A stretch of DNA of 64,000 nucleotides from G963422275 sp963422275 (GCA_963422275.1 OY729418.1:4340001-4404000); one strand, 5' to 3'; positions 1 through 9,270 are shown, numbered from the stretch's first letter. The notes: generated by a model not told the origin, from the letters alone. A program made the numbers and translations.

Positions 1-79
1 CATTGTTCTCTGGCAGTTCTGTTGCTCTCCGAATGCATTTAGCATGTCATCGTGCAATTTTGAACCCCAACGCGAAATG

Positions 80-490
80 TCAACTCGAAATCGCCGCAGT
101 ATCCTGCAGTGCTGCGCGAAGGTCAGGCGGAAGACGCGCTGGGCGGCTAGCGCCTGTCATGCAAACTAGAGTGACGTTGGCGAGAAACAGCTTTTTCCGG
201 TCCCGCCAAACCTCTTGCCGTAGAATCATTCGAGCACCAGTCACATCTCCCACGCCAGTCCTAACCGTTATTTTGTCGTCGAACCGTGCCGGAGCCAGAT
301 AGTCCGCCTCTATCCGCCGGACGACGAACACCAACCCGTTTTCCGTCCGTAGCCGGTACTGATCAAAGCCCATTTCCCTCAGCAATTCTGTCCGCGCCCG
401 CTCGATGTATTTCAGATAATTGGCGTAATAGACGATTCCGGCGAGATCAGTGTCCTCATAGTAGACGCGAATGGCAAGCGAATGGTTCAA
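80..490 (-). CDS. ybgC: YbgC-type acyl-CoA thioesterase
   Basis: Hotdog-fold thioesterase of the YbgC family, which hydrolyses short-chain or phospholipid-linked acyl thioesters and is usually encoded with the Tol-Pal envelope genes. The 136-residue protein has the usual length. The N-terminal block YYEDTDLAGIVYYANYLKY (from residue 10) is the family signature, with Asp15 the likely catalytic residue. Its ATG overlaps the ruvB stop by four bases, so the two are probably translated together. tolQ would be expected next, off the left edge of the window. The assignment is secure; the physiological substrate is not shown by sequence. Confidence 0.93.
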   Translation of the reverse strand: MNHSLAIRVYYEDTDLAGIVYYANYLKYIERARTELLREMGFDQYRLRTENGLVFVVRRIEADYLAPARFDDKITVRTGVGDVTGARMILRQEVWRDRKKLFLANVTLVCMTGASRPARLPPDLRAALQDTAAISS

Positions 491-1524
491 TCCTCTTCTT
501 CGAAGAGCGTTGGCCCATCAGCTTTCGGTTGCGGAACAAGTTCAAGATGTTTCCAAGCCTTGTGCACCAGCATCCGGCCACGCGGCGTCCGCTGAATCAA
601 GCCTGCCTGCAACAGGTACGGCTCGATGATTTCCTCCACCGAATCCCGTGCCTCGGACATGGCCGCCGCGATGGTCTCGATTCCGACCGGACCGCCCCCG
701 TAGTTTTCGGCAATCAGCCGCAAATAGCGCCGGTCGGCATTGTCCAGACCTAGCTCGTCGACGCCAAGCCGCTCCAAGGCACTTCGCGCTATGCCTTCCT
801 TTATTGTCCCGTCGCCCTCCACTACGGCGAAGTCGACGACGCGGCTCAGCAAGCGTCCGGCAATTCTTGGCGTGCCTCGGGAGCGCTTAGCAATCTCCCA
901 CGCTCCATCAGCCTCGACCTTGAAGCCAAGCAGTTTTGCACCCCGCGTCACGATCTCGTTCAACTCCTCCGTGGTGTAATAGTCCAATCTTGTCGGAATG
1001 CTGAACCTGTCGCGCAACGGCGTGGTCAGCAAACCCTGACGCGTGGTAGCCCCAACCAGTGTGAAAGGTCTTAGCGCGATTCGAACGGTTTTCGCTTTAG
1101 GGCCAGACCCAACAATCAGGTCTAGGGCATAATCCTCGAGTGCTGGATAGAGCACTTCCTCGACAAGAGGATGAAGACGATGGATCTCGTCAACGAACAG
1201 AACGTCGCGTTCGTTCAAATTGGTGAGAATCGCGGCGAGATCACCTGCTTTGGCCAAAATGGGCCCCGATGTCATTCGAAATCCGACACCGAGTTCGTGG
1301 GCAAGAATCTGCGCCAGTGTTGTCTTTCCAAGGCCGGGCGGTCCAAAAAACAGGGTGTGATCCATCGCGACGGCCCGTCGGCGTGCGCTTTCGACGAAGA
1401 CCCGCAGGTTTGCACGCACATCTCGCTGGCCGATGAACTCGTCCAGCGACCGAGGACGGAGTGCATGGCCAAGCTCCGAACCCTGTTCGTCAGGTCGAAG
1501 CAGGGACGAGTCGGTATCGGTCAT
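487..1524 (-). CDS. ruvB: Holliday junction branch migration ATPase RuvB
   Basis: Hexameric AAA+ motor that, with RuvA, drives branch migration of Holliday junctions during recombinational repair in the cytoplasm. The 345-residue protein has Walker A GPPGLGKT at about residues 61-68, Walker B ending DEIH at about 112-115, and the C-terminal winged-helix region following RGTPRIAGRLL. Length is normal for the family. It lies eight bases downstream of ruvA and overlaps ybgC by four bases, giving the operon ruvC-ruvA-ruvB-ybgC that is common in alphaproteobacteria. Confidence 0.97.
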   Translation of the reverse strand: MTDTDSSLLRPDEQGSELGHALRPRSLDEFIGQRDVRANLRVFVESARRRAVAMDHTLFFGPPGLGKTTLAQILAHELGVGFRMTSGPILAKAGDLAAILTNLNERDVLFVDEIHRLHPLVEEVLYPALEDYALDLIVGSGPKAKTVRIALRPFTLVGATTRQGLLTTPLRDRFSIPTRLDYYTTEELNEIVTRGAKLLGFKVEADGAWEIAKRSRGTPRIAGRLLSRVVDFAVVEGDGTIKEGIARSALERLGVDELGLDNADRRYLRLIAENYGGGPVGIETIAAAMSEARDSVEEIIEPYLLQAGLIQRTPRGRMLVHKAWKHLELVPQPKADGPTLFEEED

Positions 1525-1531
1525 CGCAATG

Positions 1532-2203
1532 TCATTTCGGCCCCAAACGTCTCAAGGCCTCCCTGATGAGGGATTCCGTCGACGTCTTGGGATTGTCACC
1601 GGCAGCGGCGGCGATGGCAGAAACCGCCTCGCTCTGCGAGTAACCGAGATTGCACAATGCGGACAAAGCTTCCGCGCTAGCCTTGGCAGTGCCGTCGGAC
1701 GAAAGATGACCCAAGGCGCTCCCGTCTCCATCCGCAGAAACGGCTTGCTCATCGCTCGGCTGCATCGCAATCGTTCCCGCTTCGCCAGCGAGAGCCATTA
1801 GCGGCCCAGTCTTGTCCTTGAGTTCATTCACAATGCGCTTTGCCGTCTTCGGACCGATGCCGGGCGCCCTTTGTATCGCGCGCCAGTCGCCAAGAGCGAG
1901 AGCATGTATCCCCCCTTCCGTTCCTATAGCTCCGAGCACGCCGATCGCCACCTTCGATCCGACACCCTGGACAGAAAGCAGCAGGCGATAGAATTCGCGC
2001 TCGACGCGAGACCGGAATCCAAAGAGCTGCAAAATGTTTTCTCGAACCAGCAGGTCCGTGTAAACCGCAACGTGCTCGCCAACCACCGGAAACGAGAAAA
2101 GCGTTCTCTCCGAGCAATACACGAGATACCCGACGCCCCCGCAGTCGATCATCACATGATCCGATTCGATGTAGTCGAGACGCCCTGTGAGCTTTCCAAT
2201 CAT
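1532..2203 (-). CDS. ruvA: Holliday junction DNA-binding protein RuvA
   Basis: RuvA tetramers hold the Holliday junction in an open square and recruit RuvB. The 223-residue protein has the N-terminal OB fold (MIGKLTGRLDYIESDHVMID), two helix-hairpin-helix motifs (VQGVGSKVAI and PGIGPKTAKRIV) and a C-terminal RuvB-binding domain rich in Ala-Glu-Ser (SQSEAVSAI). A slightly long acidic linker, about residues 140-175, separates domains II and III. It starts three bases after the ruvC stop. Confidence 0.97.
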   Translation of the reverse strand: MIGKLTGRLDYIESDHVMIDCGGVGYLVYCSERTLFSFPVVGEHVAVYTDLLVRENILQLFGFRSRVEREFYRLLLSVQGVGSKVAIGVLGAIGTEGGIHALALGDWRAIQRAPGIGPKTAKRIVNELKDKTGPLMALAGEAGTIAMQPSDEQAVSADGDGSALGHLSSDGTAKASAEALSALCNLGYSQSEAVSAIAAAAGDNPKTSTESLIREALRRLGPK

Positions 2204-2206
2204 CGT

Positions 2207-2713
2207 TCAGGCAAACGCCCTCGCGACAGCTTCCTCAAGAGCGCGTGACGTCGTGCCGACGAACAAGTGGGTCAGCGCAACAGCGAGAGCATCGACGGAA
2301 TCCGGCCCGGCAACTTGAACGCCCGGAAGGAACATCCGCACCATGTGATCGACCTGCTGCTTGTCCGCGTGCCCGACCCCCACCACGGCCTTCTTGACCG
2401 CGTTCGGTGCATACTCCGCGACAAAAAGGCCAGCCTGAGCCGGAACGAGCATCGCTACGGCTCGCGCGTGTCCCAGCTTGAGCGTTCCCGCCCCGTCCCG
2501 GTTCACGAACGTATTCTCGATTGCCGCCGCTTCAGGAGCAAGCTCCCCGACAACTTTCGTCAACTGTTCGTGCAGACTCGCGAGCCGCTCTCCAAGACTC
2601 GCCCCGACCGGGCGGCATTCACCATTGCCTATGTGGGAAATCTTGCTCCCGACAGCATCGAGAATGCCCCAGCCAGTGACCCGCAACCCAGGATCTAAAC
2701 CCAGAACTTTCAT
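2207..2713 (-). CDS. ruvC: Crossover junction endodeoxyribonuclease RuvC
   Basis: RuvC is the dimeric resolvase that cuts Holliday junctions symmetrically. From the chosen ATG the protein begins MKVLGLDPGLRVTGWG, placing the first catalytic Asp at residue 7 as in characterised RuvC proteins. A longer reading frame extends 13 codons upstream but adds residues unlike the family. AIENTFVNRD carries the catalytic Glu and DSVDALAVALTH the C-terminal Asp pair. A purine-rich GGGAGGTGCC lies just before the start. It is the first gene of ruvC-ruvA-ruvB-ybgC. Confidence 0.96.
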   Translation of the reverse strand: MKVLGLDPGLRVTGWGILDAVGSKISHIGNGECRPVGASLGERLASLHEQLTKVVGELAPEAAAIENTFVNRDGAGTLKLGHARAVAMLVPAQAGLFVAEYAPNAVKKAVVGVGHADKQQVDHMVRMFLPGVQVAGPDSVDALAVALTHLFVGTTSRALEEAVARAFA

Positions 2714-3034
2714 CGGCACCTCCCGGTTCAATGGCAAGCCGCCAAAAAGCACGAAACAAGAACATTTTCAAGCTCAACGAAACTTCTGAGGCTTGCTGTA
2801 CCAATTTCAACATATCACGAACGTCGACAAGGCGGCAATTGAACTACCCCGACGTGCATCATGTCTTTCGACATTGCCCGCTTCAGAGGCCAATAGCCAT
2901 AAACAACTTTTAGTCAGGCATACATTTTCTGCAACTCAGTGTTGCAGAATCGGCATTTGTCTTGAGCATCGCTGGCCTCTAGATTTTCGCTTGACGCAGA
3001 TGCAATCAAATTCTCCACACACGGAGCGATGCAA
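2714..3034. other. Intergenic region between ruvC and the DUF1127 gene
   Basis: About 320 bases separate the divergent ruvC operon and the small DUF1127 gene, so promoters for both must lie here. It is A/T-rich compared with its surroundings. I see no gene, repeat or unambiguous promoter boxes. Confidence 0.6.
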
Positions 3035-3256
3035 ATGAACATTCTTTCAATTTACGCGCGAGTAACACATGCAGGTTCAAAGGCTTATCGTGTGTTTTCC
3101 TCCATCCGTCAAGTCTTCTCGTCCGTCCGGCTGTGGAATCAAGGCCGCTTGACACGAGCGACGCTGTCAAGGCTGAGTGACCATGAACTGGACGACATCG
3201 GATTCGTGCGCGGAGATATCGACGACCTTGCATACAGTTCATCGCGGAAGCTCTAA
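3035..3256 (+). CDS. DUF1127 (YjiS-like) small protein
   Basis: Small basic protein of about 73 residues ending in the DUF1127 signature: LSDHELDDIGFVRGDIDDLAY. Such proteins are short, abundant in alphaproteobacteria and often stress- or phosphate-responsive; some bind RNA. An ATG two codons upstream (3029) is possible, but the GGAG at 3023-3026 is only two bases from it and eight bases from the ATG at 3035, so the later start is preferred. The gene stands alone and is followed by a strong terminator. Confidence 0.85.
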   Translation: MNILSIYARVTHAGSKAYRVFSSIRQVFSSVRLWNQGRLTRATLSRLSDHELDDIGFVRGDIDDLAYSSSRKL

Positions 3257-3287
3257 AGTACCTCATCTCCTTTTCCTCCCTCAACTT

Positions 3288-3315
3288 GCGGCCCTGAATT
3301 GGGCCGCTTTTTTTT
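3288..3315 (+). terminator. Intrinsic terminator after the DUF1127 gene
   Basis: A perfect 7-base stem GCGGCCC / GGGCCGC (3288-3294 with 3301-3307) around a six-base loop, followed directly by eight T residues. It starts about 30 bases after the DUF1127 stop. This is a textbook rho-independent terminator. Confidence 0.92.
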
Positions 3316-3901
3316 GCGCTGGTGGACACGCAAGACCAAACTCGGAGTGCCAGATTCGACCGGGCAATATGCAAAGTCAAAGTACCAGAATGTGATCGGT
3401 TGCGTTGTCAACAAGCGCTCTCGAAATGGAATTCCGTTTGACAATCTCCAACTCTGCAATGATTGAGTGCAGAAAGCGTGCACGCATTCAATTCTGACCC
3501 TGCCGGTGCGCCGCCGCTTGGAAATCTGGGACGGATGGAGCCACATACATGGTGAGAGTCAGGTTAAAATGCAGCTGACCAGAAGGTTGCCACGCGCAAT
3601 CGCGCTGGTTTGCGGGCGCTCCCAGCGCTTCGGCAAGTGACACGTCCAACGATCGAACGACAGCCAGTGTTCCCTGTCGATCTGCTCGAACTCCATAACA
3701 AAACGAGAATATCTTGCCAATATGCCGCGGCATGTGAAATGAGTCTTTTGAATTATGGCGGAGCCGCTGTCAGGCTAGTGCGCAAATTATGCGTCCGGAT
3801 GCATATGCCATCCGCTCAGAACGGGGGCAGGTTTTCAGTGTTCAAGGGACTGCGATTCATTCTCAAGCGAAAGACGCCGCGGCGTGCGAAAAACCCTCAT
3901 G
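3316..3901. other. Gene-free stretch upstream of the SDR gene
   Basis: Nearly 600 bases with only short, unconvincing reading frames on either strand. It should carry the promoter of the SDR-FAH pair. I see no recognisable element. Confidence 0.5.
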
Positions 3902-4645
3902 TTCAGACTTGATGGCAAGCGAATACTCGTGACGGCCGCCGCCGCGGGTATCGGAAAAGCTGCAGCTGAACTCGCTGCCGAATTTGGCGGCAAAGTTCTT
4001 GCAACCGACCTCAACCTGGACGCAGTTCAGGAACTGCGCGACGCGGTCTCCAAGACCGAGCGGCTCGACGTCACGGATACCGAGGCGGTGCAAGAGTTGG
4101 TCGAAAAGGAAGGCCCGTTCGACGGGATCGTGAATGCGGCAGGTGTTGTCGTTCACGGTACGCTTGATGAAACCGACCCCAGCGATTGGAAACGTTCCTT
4201 TCTAGTGAATGTCGACAGCATATATTTCGTGCTGCGCTCCGCCGTTCCCGCCATGGTCGAGAACGGCGGAGGCTCCGTTGTCAACATCGCTTCAGCGGCT
4301 GGATCCCTGAAGGCCTTTCCAAGCAGGTTCGCATACGGAGCGACGAAGGCGGCAGTAATCGGAATGACCAAGTCTGTGGCTTCTGACTATGTTGCGAAAG
4401 GCATTCGCTGCAACGCTGTCTGCCCGGGTACAGTGGACACCCCTTCTCTGCGGCAGCGCATCGTGGATTTTGGGGAGAACATCGGTGACTACGAAGAGGC
4501 TCGAAAATTCTTCGTGGAGCGGCAACCAATGGGCCGTTTGGGAACGGCGGAGGAGATTGCTGCACTCGTCGTCTATCTCCTTTCCGATGCATCGGCGTAT
4601 ACAACCGGCCAGACGCATGTTGTTGACGGTGGAATTCTCGCATAA
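3902..4645 (+). CDS. Short-chain dehydrogenase/reductase, sugar-acid type
   Basis: NAD(P)-dependent SDR oxidoreductase, about 247 residues. From the chosen ATG: dinucleotide motif TAAAAGIG at 12-19 (a variant of TGxxxGIG), NAAG at 79-82, and the catalytic set Ser132, Tyr146, Lys150 in YGATK. The C-terminus TTGQTHVVDGG is typical of classical SDRs. The nearest familiar group is 2-keto-3-deoxy-L-fuconate 4-dehydrogenase, an inference supported by the FAH-family hydrolase gene 17 bases downstream: in L-fuconate pathways the SDR makes a 2,4-diketo acid that such a hydrolase cleaves. An upstream start at 3884 adds MRKTLM and is possible. Confidence 0.8.
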   Translation, partial: FRLDGKRILVTAAAAGIGKAAAELAAEFGGKVLATDLNLDAVQELRDAVSKTERLDVTDTEAVQELVEKEGPFDGIVNAAGVVVHGTLDETDPSDWKRSFLVNVDSIYFVLRSAVPAMVENGGGSVVNIASAAGSLKAFPSRFAYGATKAAVIGMTKSVASDYVAKGIRCNAVCPGTVDTPSLRQRIVDFGENIGDYEEARKFFVERQPMGRLGTAEEIAALVVYLLSDASAYTTGQTHVVDGGILA

Positions 4646-4662
4646 GATCAGGAGAAGCAGAC

Positions 4663-5502
4663 ATGAAACTAGCTCGCATCGGCAATTCTGGCGAAGAAAA
4701 GCCGGCAATCCAGGACGGCGGCGGGAACTACCGTGATCTATCCGCAATCATATCCGACATCGCCGGGCCAGCATTAGAAGACATGTCATGGGCGGACGGT
4801 CTGACAACCAATGGGCTACCGTTGCTGCCGCAAGACGCACGCATCGGACCGTGCGTGGGTTCGGTGGGAAAAATGATCTGCGTTGGGCTCAACTATTCCG
4901 ATCATGCCGCCGAGACTGGAATGAGGGTACCGAGCGAGCCCATCCTGTTTGGCAAAGCGACTTCGTCGATAACAGGACCCTACGACAATGTCGTGATTCC
5001 ACGAGGATCGGTCAAAACTGACTGGGAGGTCGAGCTCGGCATCGTGATCGGCAAGAAAGCCAAATACGTGAGCGAGGACGAGGCCTTGGACTACGTGGCC
5101 GGCTACTGCGTGGTCAATGACGTGTCGGAGCGGTCGTTTCAGGCCGAGCGGGGAGGACAGTGGATAAAAGGAAAGAGCGCCGACACGTTCGCCCCCATCG
5201 GACCCTGGCTTGTGACGAAGGACGAGATTCCGGATCCGTCAAACTTGAAGATGTGGCTTGATGTCGATGACCGGCGTTACCAAGACGGCTCGACCGCCAC
5301 CATGGTCTTCGGCGTGGCGACCCTAGTCAGCTACATCTCGCAATTCATGTCTCTCCAGCCCGGTGACATGATCCCGACAGGAACACCGCCCGGTGTGGGA
5401 CTCGGGCAGAAACCGCAGGTCTATCTCAAACCCGGACAGGTCATGAAGCTTGGAATCGACGGGTTGGGCGAGCAGCGGCAGAAAGTGGTCGCACACTCTT
5501 GA
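4663..5502 (+). CDS. Fumarylacetoacetate hydrolase family protein
   Basis: FAH-fold hydrolase of 279 residues, full length. The metal-binding acidic residues are present: Glu122 and Glu124 in DWEVELGIVIG and Asp153 in VNDVSER; TGTPPGVGLGQKP is the conserved C-terminal loop. The N-terminal MKLARIGNSGEEKPA matches the subgroup acting as 2,4-diketo-3-deoxy-L-fuconate hydrolase or on related diketo acids, yielding pyruvate and a smaller acid. It is co-transcribed with the preceding SDR. The family assignment is certain; the substrate is inferred from this pairing. Confidence 0.85.
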   Translation: MKLARIGNSGEEKPAIQDGGGNYRDLSAIISDIAGPALEDMSWADGLTTNGLPLLPQDARIGPCVGSVGKMICVGLNYSDHAAETGMRVPSEPILFGKATSSITGPYDNVVIPRGSVKTDWEVELGIVIGKKAKYVSEDEALDYVAGYCVVNDVSERSFQAERGGQWIKGKSADTFAPIGPWLVTKDEIPDPSNLKMWLDVDDRRYQDGSTATMVFGVATLVSYISQFMSLQPGDMIPTGTPPGVGLGQKPQVYLKPGQVMKLGIDGLGEQRQKVVAHS

Positions 5503-5620
5503 TGCGCGGACCTTGCAAAGGCCAGTGCTCGAAGACCGGTTGGTGAGCGCGATACGGGCAATTTCTCGTGGTCTTCGCTTAGGGGTTGGTACCGGGCAAA
5601 AGCGCTGAAGTACAGGAAAG

Positions 5621-6490
5621 CTATCCCCGAATCATAACCACAGTTGTCCAGTCTCCGATGGTGTATCCGTCCTCAATCCGGAAACCGGCACTGGCAAAAG
5701 CAGTCTCGATCTCGGGAACCTGTTCGTTCAGGATCCCTGAGAGCACAGCGTGTCCTCCCGGACGAACGGAAATCCCAATGGGACCGGCTAGATCGATGAG
5801 AGAACTCTTGACGATGTTGGCAAATACAAGCCCGTAGGGAACGTGGTTCCGATGCGCCGGGTGGTCAAGCCCGTCCGCCTGCACGCAGGCAACTCGGCCT
5901 TCCATCCCGTTCGCTGCCACATTTACACTGGCCACTTCGATTGCAACTTGATCCAGATCGCTTGCGATGACCTGCGATGCTCCAGATTTTGCAGCCGCGA
6001 TGGCAAGCACACCCGTGCCGCACCCAATGTCCGCAACGTTGTCTGGCACGCAACCGTCGCGAAGCAACGCATCGAGGGCGACGAGACATCCCTGTGTTGT
6101 GGCGTGATGTCCTGTCCCAAATGCCATAGTCAAATCGATTCGAATCGGCACGAGCCCTGCCGGCGGAACCTCCTCGCAATGGTTGCCGAAAATCCAGTAG
6201 CGGCCGGCCGTTATCGGATGCAACTCGCGATGAGCCATTGAAACCCAATCAATGTCTGGAAGCTCAGAGACCGTAAACGCTTTGGCACCATGCGCCGCAG
6301 ACAGGAGAGCAAGTTCGACATCGTCCGGTGGGTTGGCAAAGTATGCTCCAACCTCCCAAATATCCGCAACATCATCAAGTTCCGCGACGGAAATGCCGGG
6401 TGGAGACGGTTCAAGCTTTTCCAGCGCCGCTGCCAAAGACCCAGCCTCAGTCCGCCCGCAAAGGGTCGTGAAAGCGGAATAGGTTCTCAT
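5621..6490 (-). CDS. prmA: Ribosomal protein L11 methyltransferase
   Basis: S-adenosylmethionine-dependent methyltransferase that trimethylates ribosomal protein L11. The 289-residue protein has an N-terminal substrate-recognition domain, then TMAFGTGHHATT and the SAM-binding motif VADIGCGTGVLAIAAAK, then the catalytic-domain block VFANIVKSSL. It ends convergently about 120 bases from the FAH gene and lies 36 bases downstream of msrA on the same strand. Confidence 0.94.
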   Translation of the reverse strand: MRTYSAFTTLCGRTEAGSLAAALEKLEPSPPGISVAELDDVADIWEVGAYFANPPDDVELALLSAAHGAKAFTVSELPDIDWVSMAHRELHPITAGRYWIFGNHCEEVPPAGLVPIRIDLTMAFGTGHHATTQGCLVALDALLRDGCVPDNVADIGCGTGVLAIAAAKSGASQVIASDLDQVAIEVASVNVAANGMEGRVACVQADGLDHPAHRNHVPYGLVFANIVKSSLIDLAGPIGISVRPGGHAVLSGILNEQVPEIETAFASAGFRIEDGYTIGDWTTVVMIRG

Positions 6491-6526
6491 TCGGGGCGGG
6501 CTTTGAGTGCCGCGGTCCCTGTCTTG

Positions 6527-7168
6527 TCAGTTGACCGGACAGGAGACTCCAGTTCCGCGAAGGCCGCAATAGCCGGTCGGGTTTTTCGCTAGATACTGCT
6601 GATGGCAATCCTCAGCGAAGTAGAACTCCGGCGCGTCTACGATTTCGGTCGTGATCTCTCCAAAGCCCGAAGCGTTGAGACGATCTTCATATCCCTTCTG
6701 TGACAAACCAGCCGCTTCTTTCTGCGCGGCGCCGTAAGTGTAGATGCCAGACCGATACTGGGTTCCGACATCGTTGCCCTGGCGCATGCCCTGCGTGGGA
6801 TTGTGCCTTTCCCAGAAGATCTTCACAAAGCTAGAGTACTGCACCTTGGCGGGATCGTACACGAGTCGGACGACTTCGTTGTGTCCGGTCATACCCGAGC
6901 AGACCTCGCGGTAGGTCGGATTCAATGTGTGCCCGCCCGCGTATCCGGCAGAGGTTACCCAAACGCCATCGATACCCCAGAAGAGACGCTCCACACCCCA
7001 GAAGCACCCCATTCCGAACATCGCGAATTCCATTCCATCGGGAAATGGCCCCTTAAGCGGCCGGCCATTCACAAAATGAATTTTGGCAGTCGGAATCGGA
7101 TCGGGGCGCCCTGGAAGGGCCTCCCCAAATCCCGGCACTTGGGCTTTCTTTTGCAGGAATGAATACAT
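6527..7168 (-). CDS. msrA: Peptide methionine sulfoxide reductase MsrA
   Basis: Reduces the S-epimer of methionine sulfoxide in proteins using thioredoxin. The 213-residue protein has the active-site GCFWGVER motif with Cys55 as the nucleophile, GYAGGHTLNPTYREVCSGMTGHNEVV, and YRSGIYTYGAAQ. The C-terminus (YCGLRGTGVSCPVN) keeps a Cys pair that fits the resolving cysteines of the long MsrA form. It begins about 55 bases after the MFS gene on the same strand and is followed by prmA. Confidence 0.96.
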   Translation of the reverse strand: MYSFLQKKAQVPGFGEALPGRPDPIPTAKIHFVNGRPLKGPFPDGMEFAMFGMGCFWGVERLFWGIDGVWVTSAGYAGGHTLNPTYREVCSGMTGHNEVVRLVYDPAKVQYSSFVKIFWERHNPTQGMRQGNDVGTQYRSGIYTYGAAQKEAAGLSQKGYEDRLNASGFGEITTEIVDAPEFYFAEDCHQQYLAKNPTGYCGLRGTGVSCPVN

Positions 7169-7223
7169 GGCGCTCGTCTCCGATTGACTTATGCGGCGGC
7201 ATCTTCGTCAAAGCAAGGTGATA

Positions 7224-8462
7224 TTACGCAATTTTTACTCTGGCCGAGAATATCGTCTCGTTTCCCGGCGTCGGGTGCCGGGGAATCAGCAGCGCCATTC
7301 CAAATGAAATGACAGCCATTGCGGCGGCGAGTGCGAAAACGGCACCTGGAAAGACTACCCACAAGTAGCCGAGCAGCGCGGGAAGAAATACTGCCGCGAT
7401 GTGGTTGATCGTGAAAGACACTGCCGCCGTCGGGGCAATGTCTCCAGGATCCGCTATCTTCTGGAAATACGTATTGAGTGCAAAAGCCAGCGCGAAGAAC
7501 AGGTGATCCACAATGTAAAGTGTGGCTGCAAGCACCACGCCCCACCCGAAGAAGTAAATGCCACCGTAAGCGAGAAAGACGATTGTCAGGCCGAAATACT
7601 CGAATAGAAGCGCATTTCGCTCACCGAAAACTTGCACTGCCTTGCCCATCAGAGGTGCAAAAATCATGTTCGCAATGAAGTTGATTATGAACAGAGATGT
7701 GACTTCATGCACTTCGAAACCGAACTTCTCCACCATCATGAACGCCGCAAAGACCATGAATATCTGTCTTCGCGCACCAGACATGAACTGCATCACGTAA
7801 TAGAGCCAATAACGGCGGCGAAACACCATGTGCGTTTTTTGGGGATCCGGCGTTTCGAACTTGGGATATGCCACCAAGCAGAACGCGGCGATCAACACCG
7901 TCGCGCCACCAGCCGCCAGGTAGAGCGTATTGTAGGAAAATCCAGCTATCTTCCAGCCAGCGAGTATGCAGACGTAGGCCAGCAGGCTTCCGCCCGACCC
8001 AATCGCGACGGTCCAGCCAATCATTTGCGGGGCCTTGTCTTTGCTGATCCATTGCAACTGCAAAGACTGCTTGATCGTCTCGAAGTAGTGGAAACCGACT
8101 GAACTAACGATCGTGGTCGCCAAGATTCCACCGTAACTGGGAAAAACGGCGACGACAGCCGTGGCTCCGCCAAGCAGGATGAGTGACAGCACAGCAAGCG
8201 TCTGTTCGCGGACCAAGATCAATAACGCGATCACGCCGATTGCCAGGAACCCCGGTATCTCTCTCACGGTATGGAGCCAGCCGATGCCAACACCGTCAAA
8301 ACCGGCTTCCTCCACGACAAAGTTGTTCAGGAGAGCGCTCCACGATGCAAACGCGAGAGGCATCGCGGCAGACATTACAAACAACAAGAAGATCGGGCGA
8401 CGCCAGTACGGATAGCTGAAAGCCTGCGCAACCGGAACTGTCTGAAAAAGCGAAAGTGTCAC
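7224..8462 (-). CDS. MFS transporter, substrate unknown
   Basis: Inner-membrane protein of 412 residues with about twelve hydrophobic segments, consistent with a major facilitator. A GTG start at 8462 is used. The central loop (PKFETPDPQKTHMVFRRRYWLYY) separates two six-helix halves. The second half contains a MGKAVQVFGERNALLFEY cytoplasmic loop of MFS type. I recognise no substrate signature. It lies between rpsD and msrA on the same strand. Confidence 0.8.
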   Translation of the reverse strand: MTLSLFQTVPVAQAFSYPYWRRPIFLLFVMSAAMPLAFASWSALLNNFVVEEAGFDGVGIGWLHTVREIPGFLAIGVIALLILVREQTLAVLSLILLGGATAVVAVFPSYGGILATTIVSSVGFHYFETIKQSLQLQWISKDKAPQMIGWTVAIGSGGSLLAYVCILAGWKIAGFSYNTLYLAAGGATVLIAAFCLVAYPKFETPDPQKTHMVFRRRYWLYYVMQFMSGARRQIFMVFAAFMMVEKFGFEVHEVTSLFIINFIANMIFAPLMGKAVQVFGERNALLFEYFGLTIVFLAYGGIYFFGWGVVLAATLYIVDHLFFALAFALNTYFQKIADPGDIAPTAAVSFTINHIAAVFLPALLGYLWVVFPGAVFALAAAMAVISFGMALLIPRHPTPGNETIFSARVKIA

Positions 8463-8649
8463 TCACAATCCCCAAATTCCCGATCCGTGCATCTCGAGCC
8501 AGTGCGAATCCGCCGTATCAAGCGGCCAGATCAGTCCAAATCGGATACGGGATTTGGTGCCTTGGCAGGCGGTCCGGCAACCGCCTCCGAATCAAGCCCA
8601 GCACTCACGGCCGGTATCCGCGAGTGCGGAAGGCCACTTCGCCTGTTCG

Positions 8650-9270
8650 TCAGTTCTTGGCGTAGTATTCGACGATCAGATTTGGTTCCATTATCACGTG
8701 GAACGGAACGTCCTGCAACTTGGGCATCCACTTTAGCTCAGCTGCCATTTTCGTGTGGTCGGCTTCAATATATTCTGGAACGTCGCGTTCGGGCAGCTTG
8801 ATCGCTCCCAAGACGATCATGAGATTCTTGGATCGCTCCCTGATCTCGACGACATCGCCCTCGTTCAGCCGATACGAAGGAATGTTCACTCGCCTGCCGT
8901 TCACCAGAACGTGGCCGTGATTCACGAACTGTCTCGCGCTGAAAATCGTGGGCACGAATTTCGCCCGGTAGACAAATGCGTCGAGTCGTCGCTCCAGCAG
9001 GCCGATGAGGTTCTCGCCAGTGTCGCCCTTCAACCGCTCGGCATCGGAAAATATTCGTCTAAATTGTTTCTCGGTCAGGTCTCCGTAGTGCCCCTTGAGC
9101 TTTTGTTTGGCCCGCAGCTGCAGGCCGAAGTCTGAAGACTTGTTGCGGCGGCGCTGGCCGTGTTGCCCCGGTCCGTACTCACGCCTGTTGACCGGGGAGT
9201 AAGGCCGTCCCCAGATGTTCTCGCCCATGCGTCGATCAATTTTGTGTTTGGCAGTCGTGCGTTTTGTCAC
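8650..9270 (-). CDS. rpsD: 30S ribosomal protein S4
   Basis: S4 is a primary 16S rRNA-binding protein that nucleates 30S assembly. The 206-residue protein has the S4 N-terminal domain and the S4 RNA-binding domain (RRLDAFVYRAKFVPT, RQFVNHGHVLVNGRRVNIPSYRL). The start is GTG at 9268-9270, supported by AAGGAG seven bases upstream. It is isolated from the other ribosomal operons, as in many alphaproteobacteria. A terminator-like hairpin lies about 93 bases upstream on the same strand. Confidence 0.97.
   Translation of the reverse strand: MTKRTTAKHKIDRRMGENIWGRPYSPVNRREYGPGQHGQRRRNKSSDFGLQLRAKQKLKGHYGDLTEKQFRRIFSDAERLKGDTGENLIGLLERRLDAFVYRAKFVPTIFSARQFVNHGHVLVNGRRVNIPSYRLNEGDVVEIRERSKNLMIVLGAIKLPERDVPEYIEADHTKMAAELKWMPKLQDVPFHVIMEPNLIVEYYAKN

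Noticed and set aside
5530..5577. Inverted repeat CGAAGACC / GGTCTTCG between the FAH gene and prmA
   Set aside because: The 30-base loop is too long for a convincing terminator between these convergent genes.
8566..8585. Hairpin AGGCGGT / ACCGCCT downstream of rpsD
   Set aside because: Stem is good but no T-run follows on the minus strand, so I do not call a terminator.
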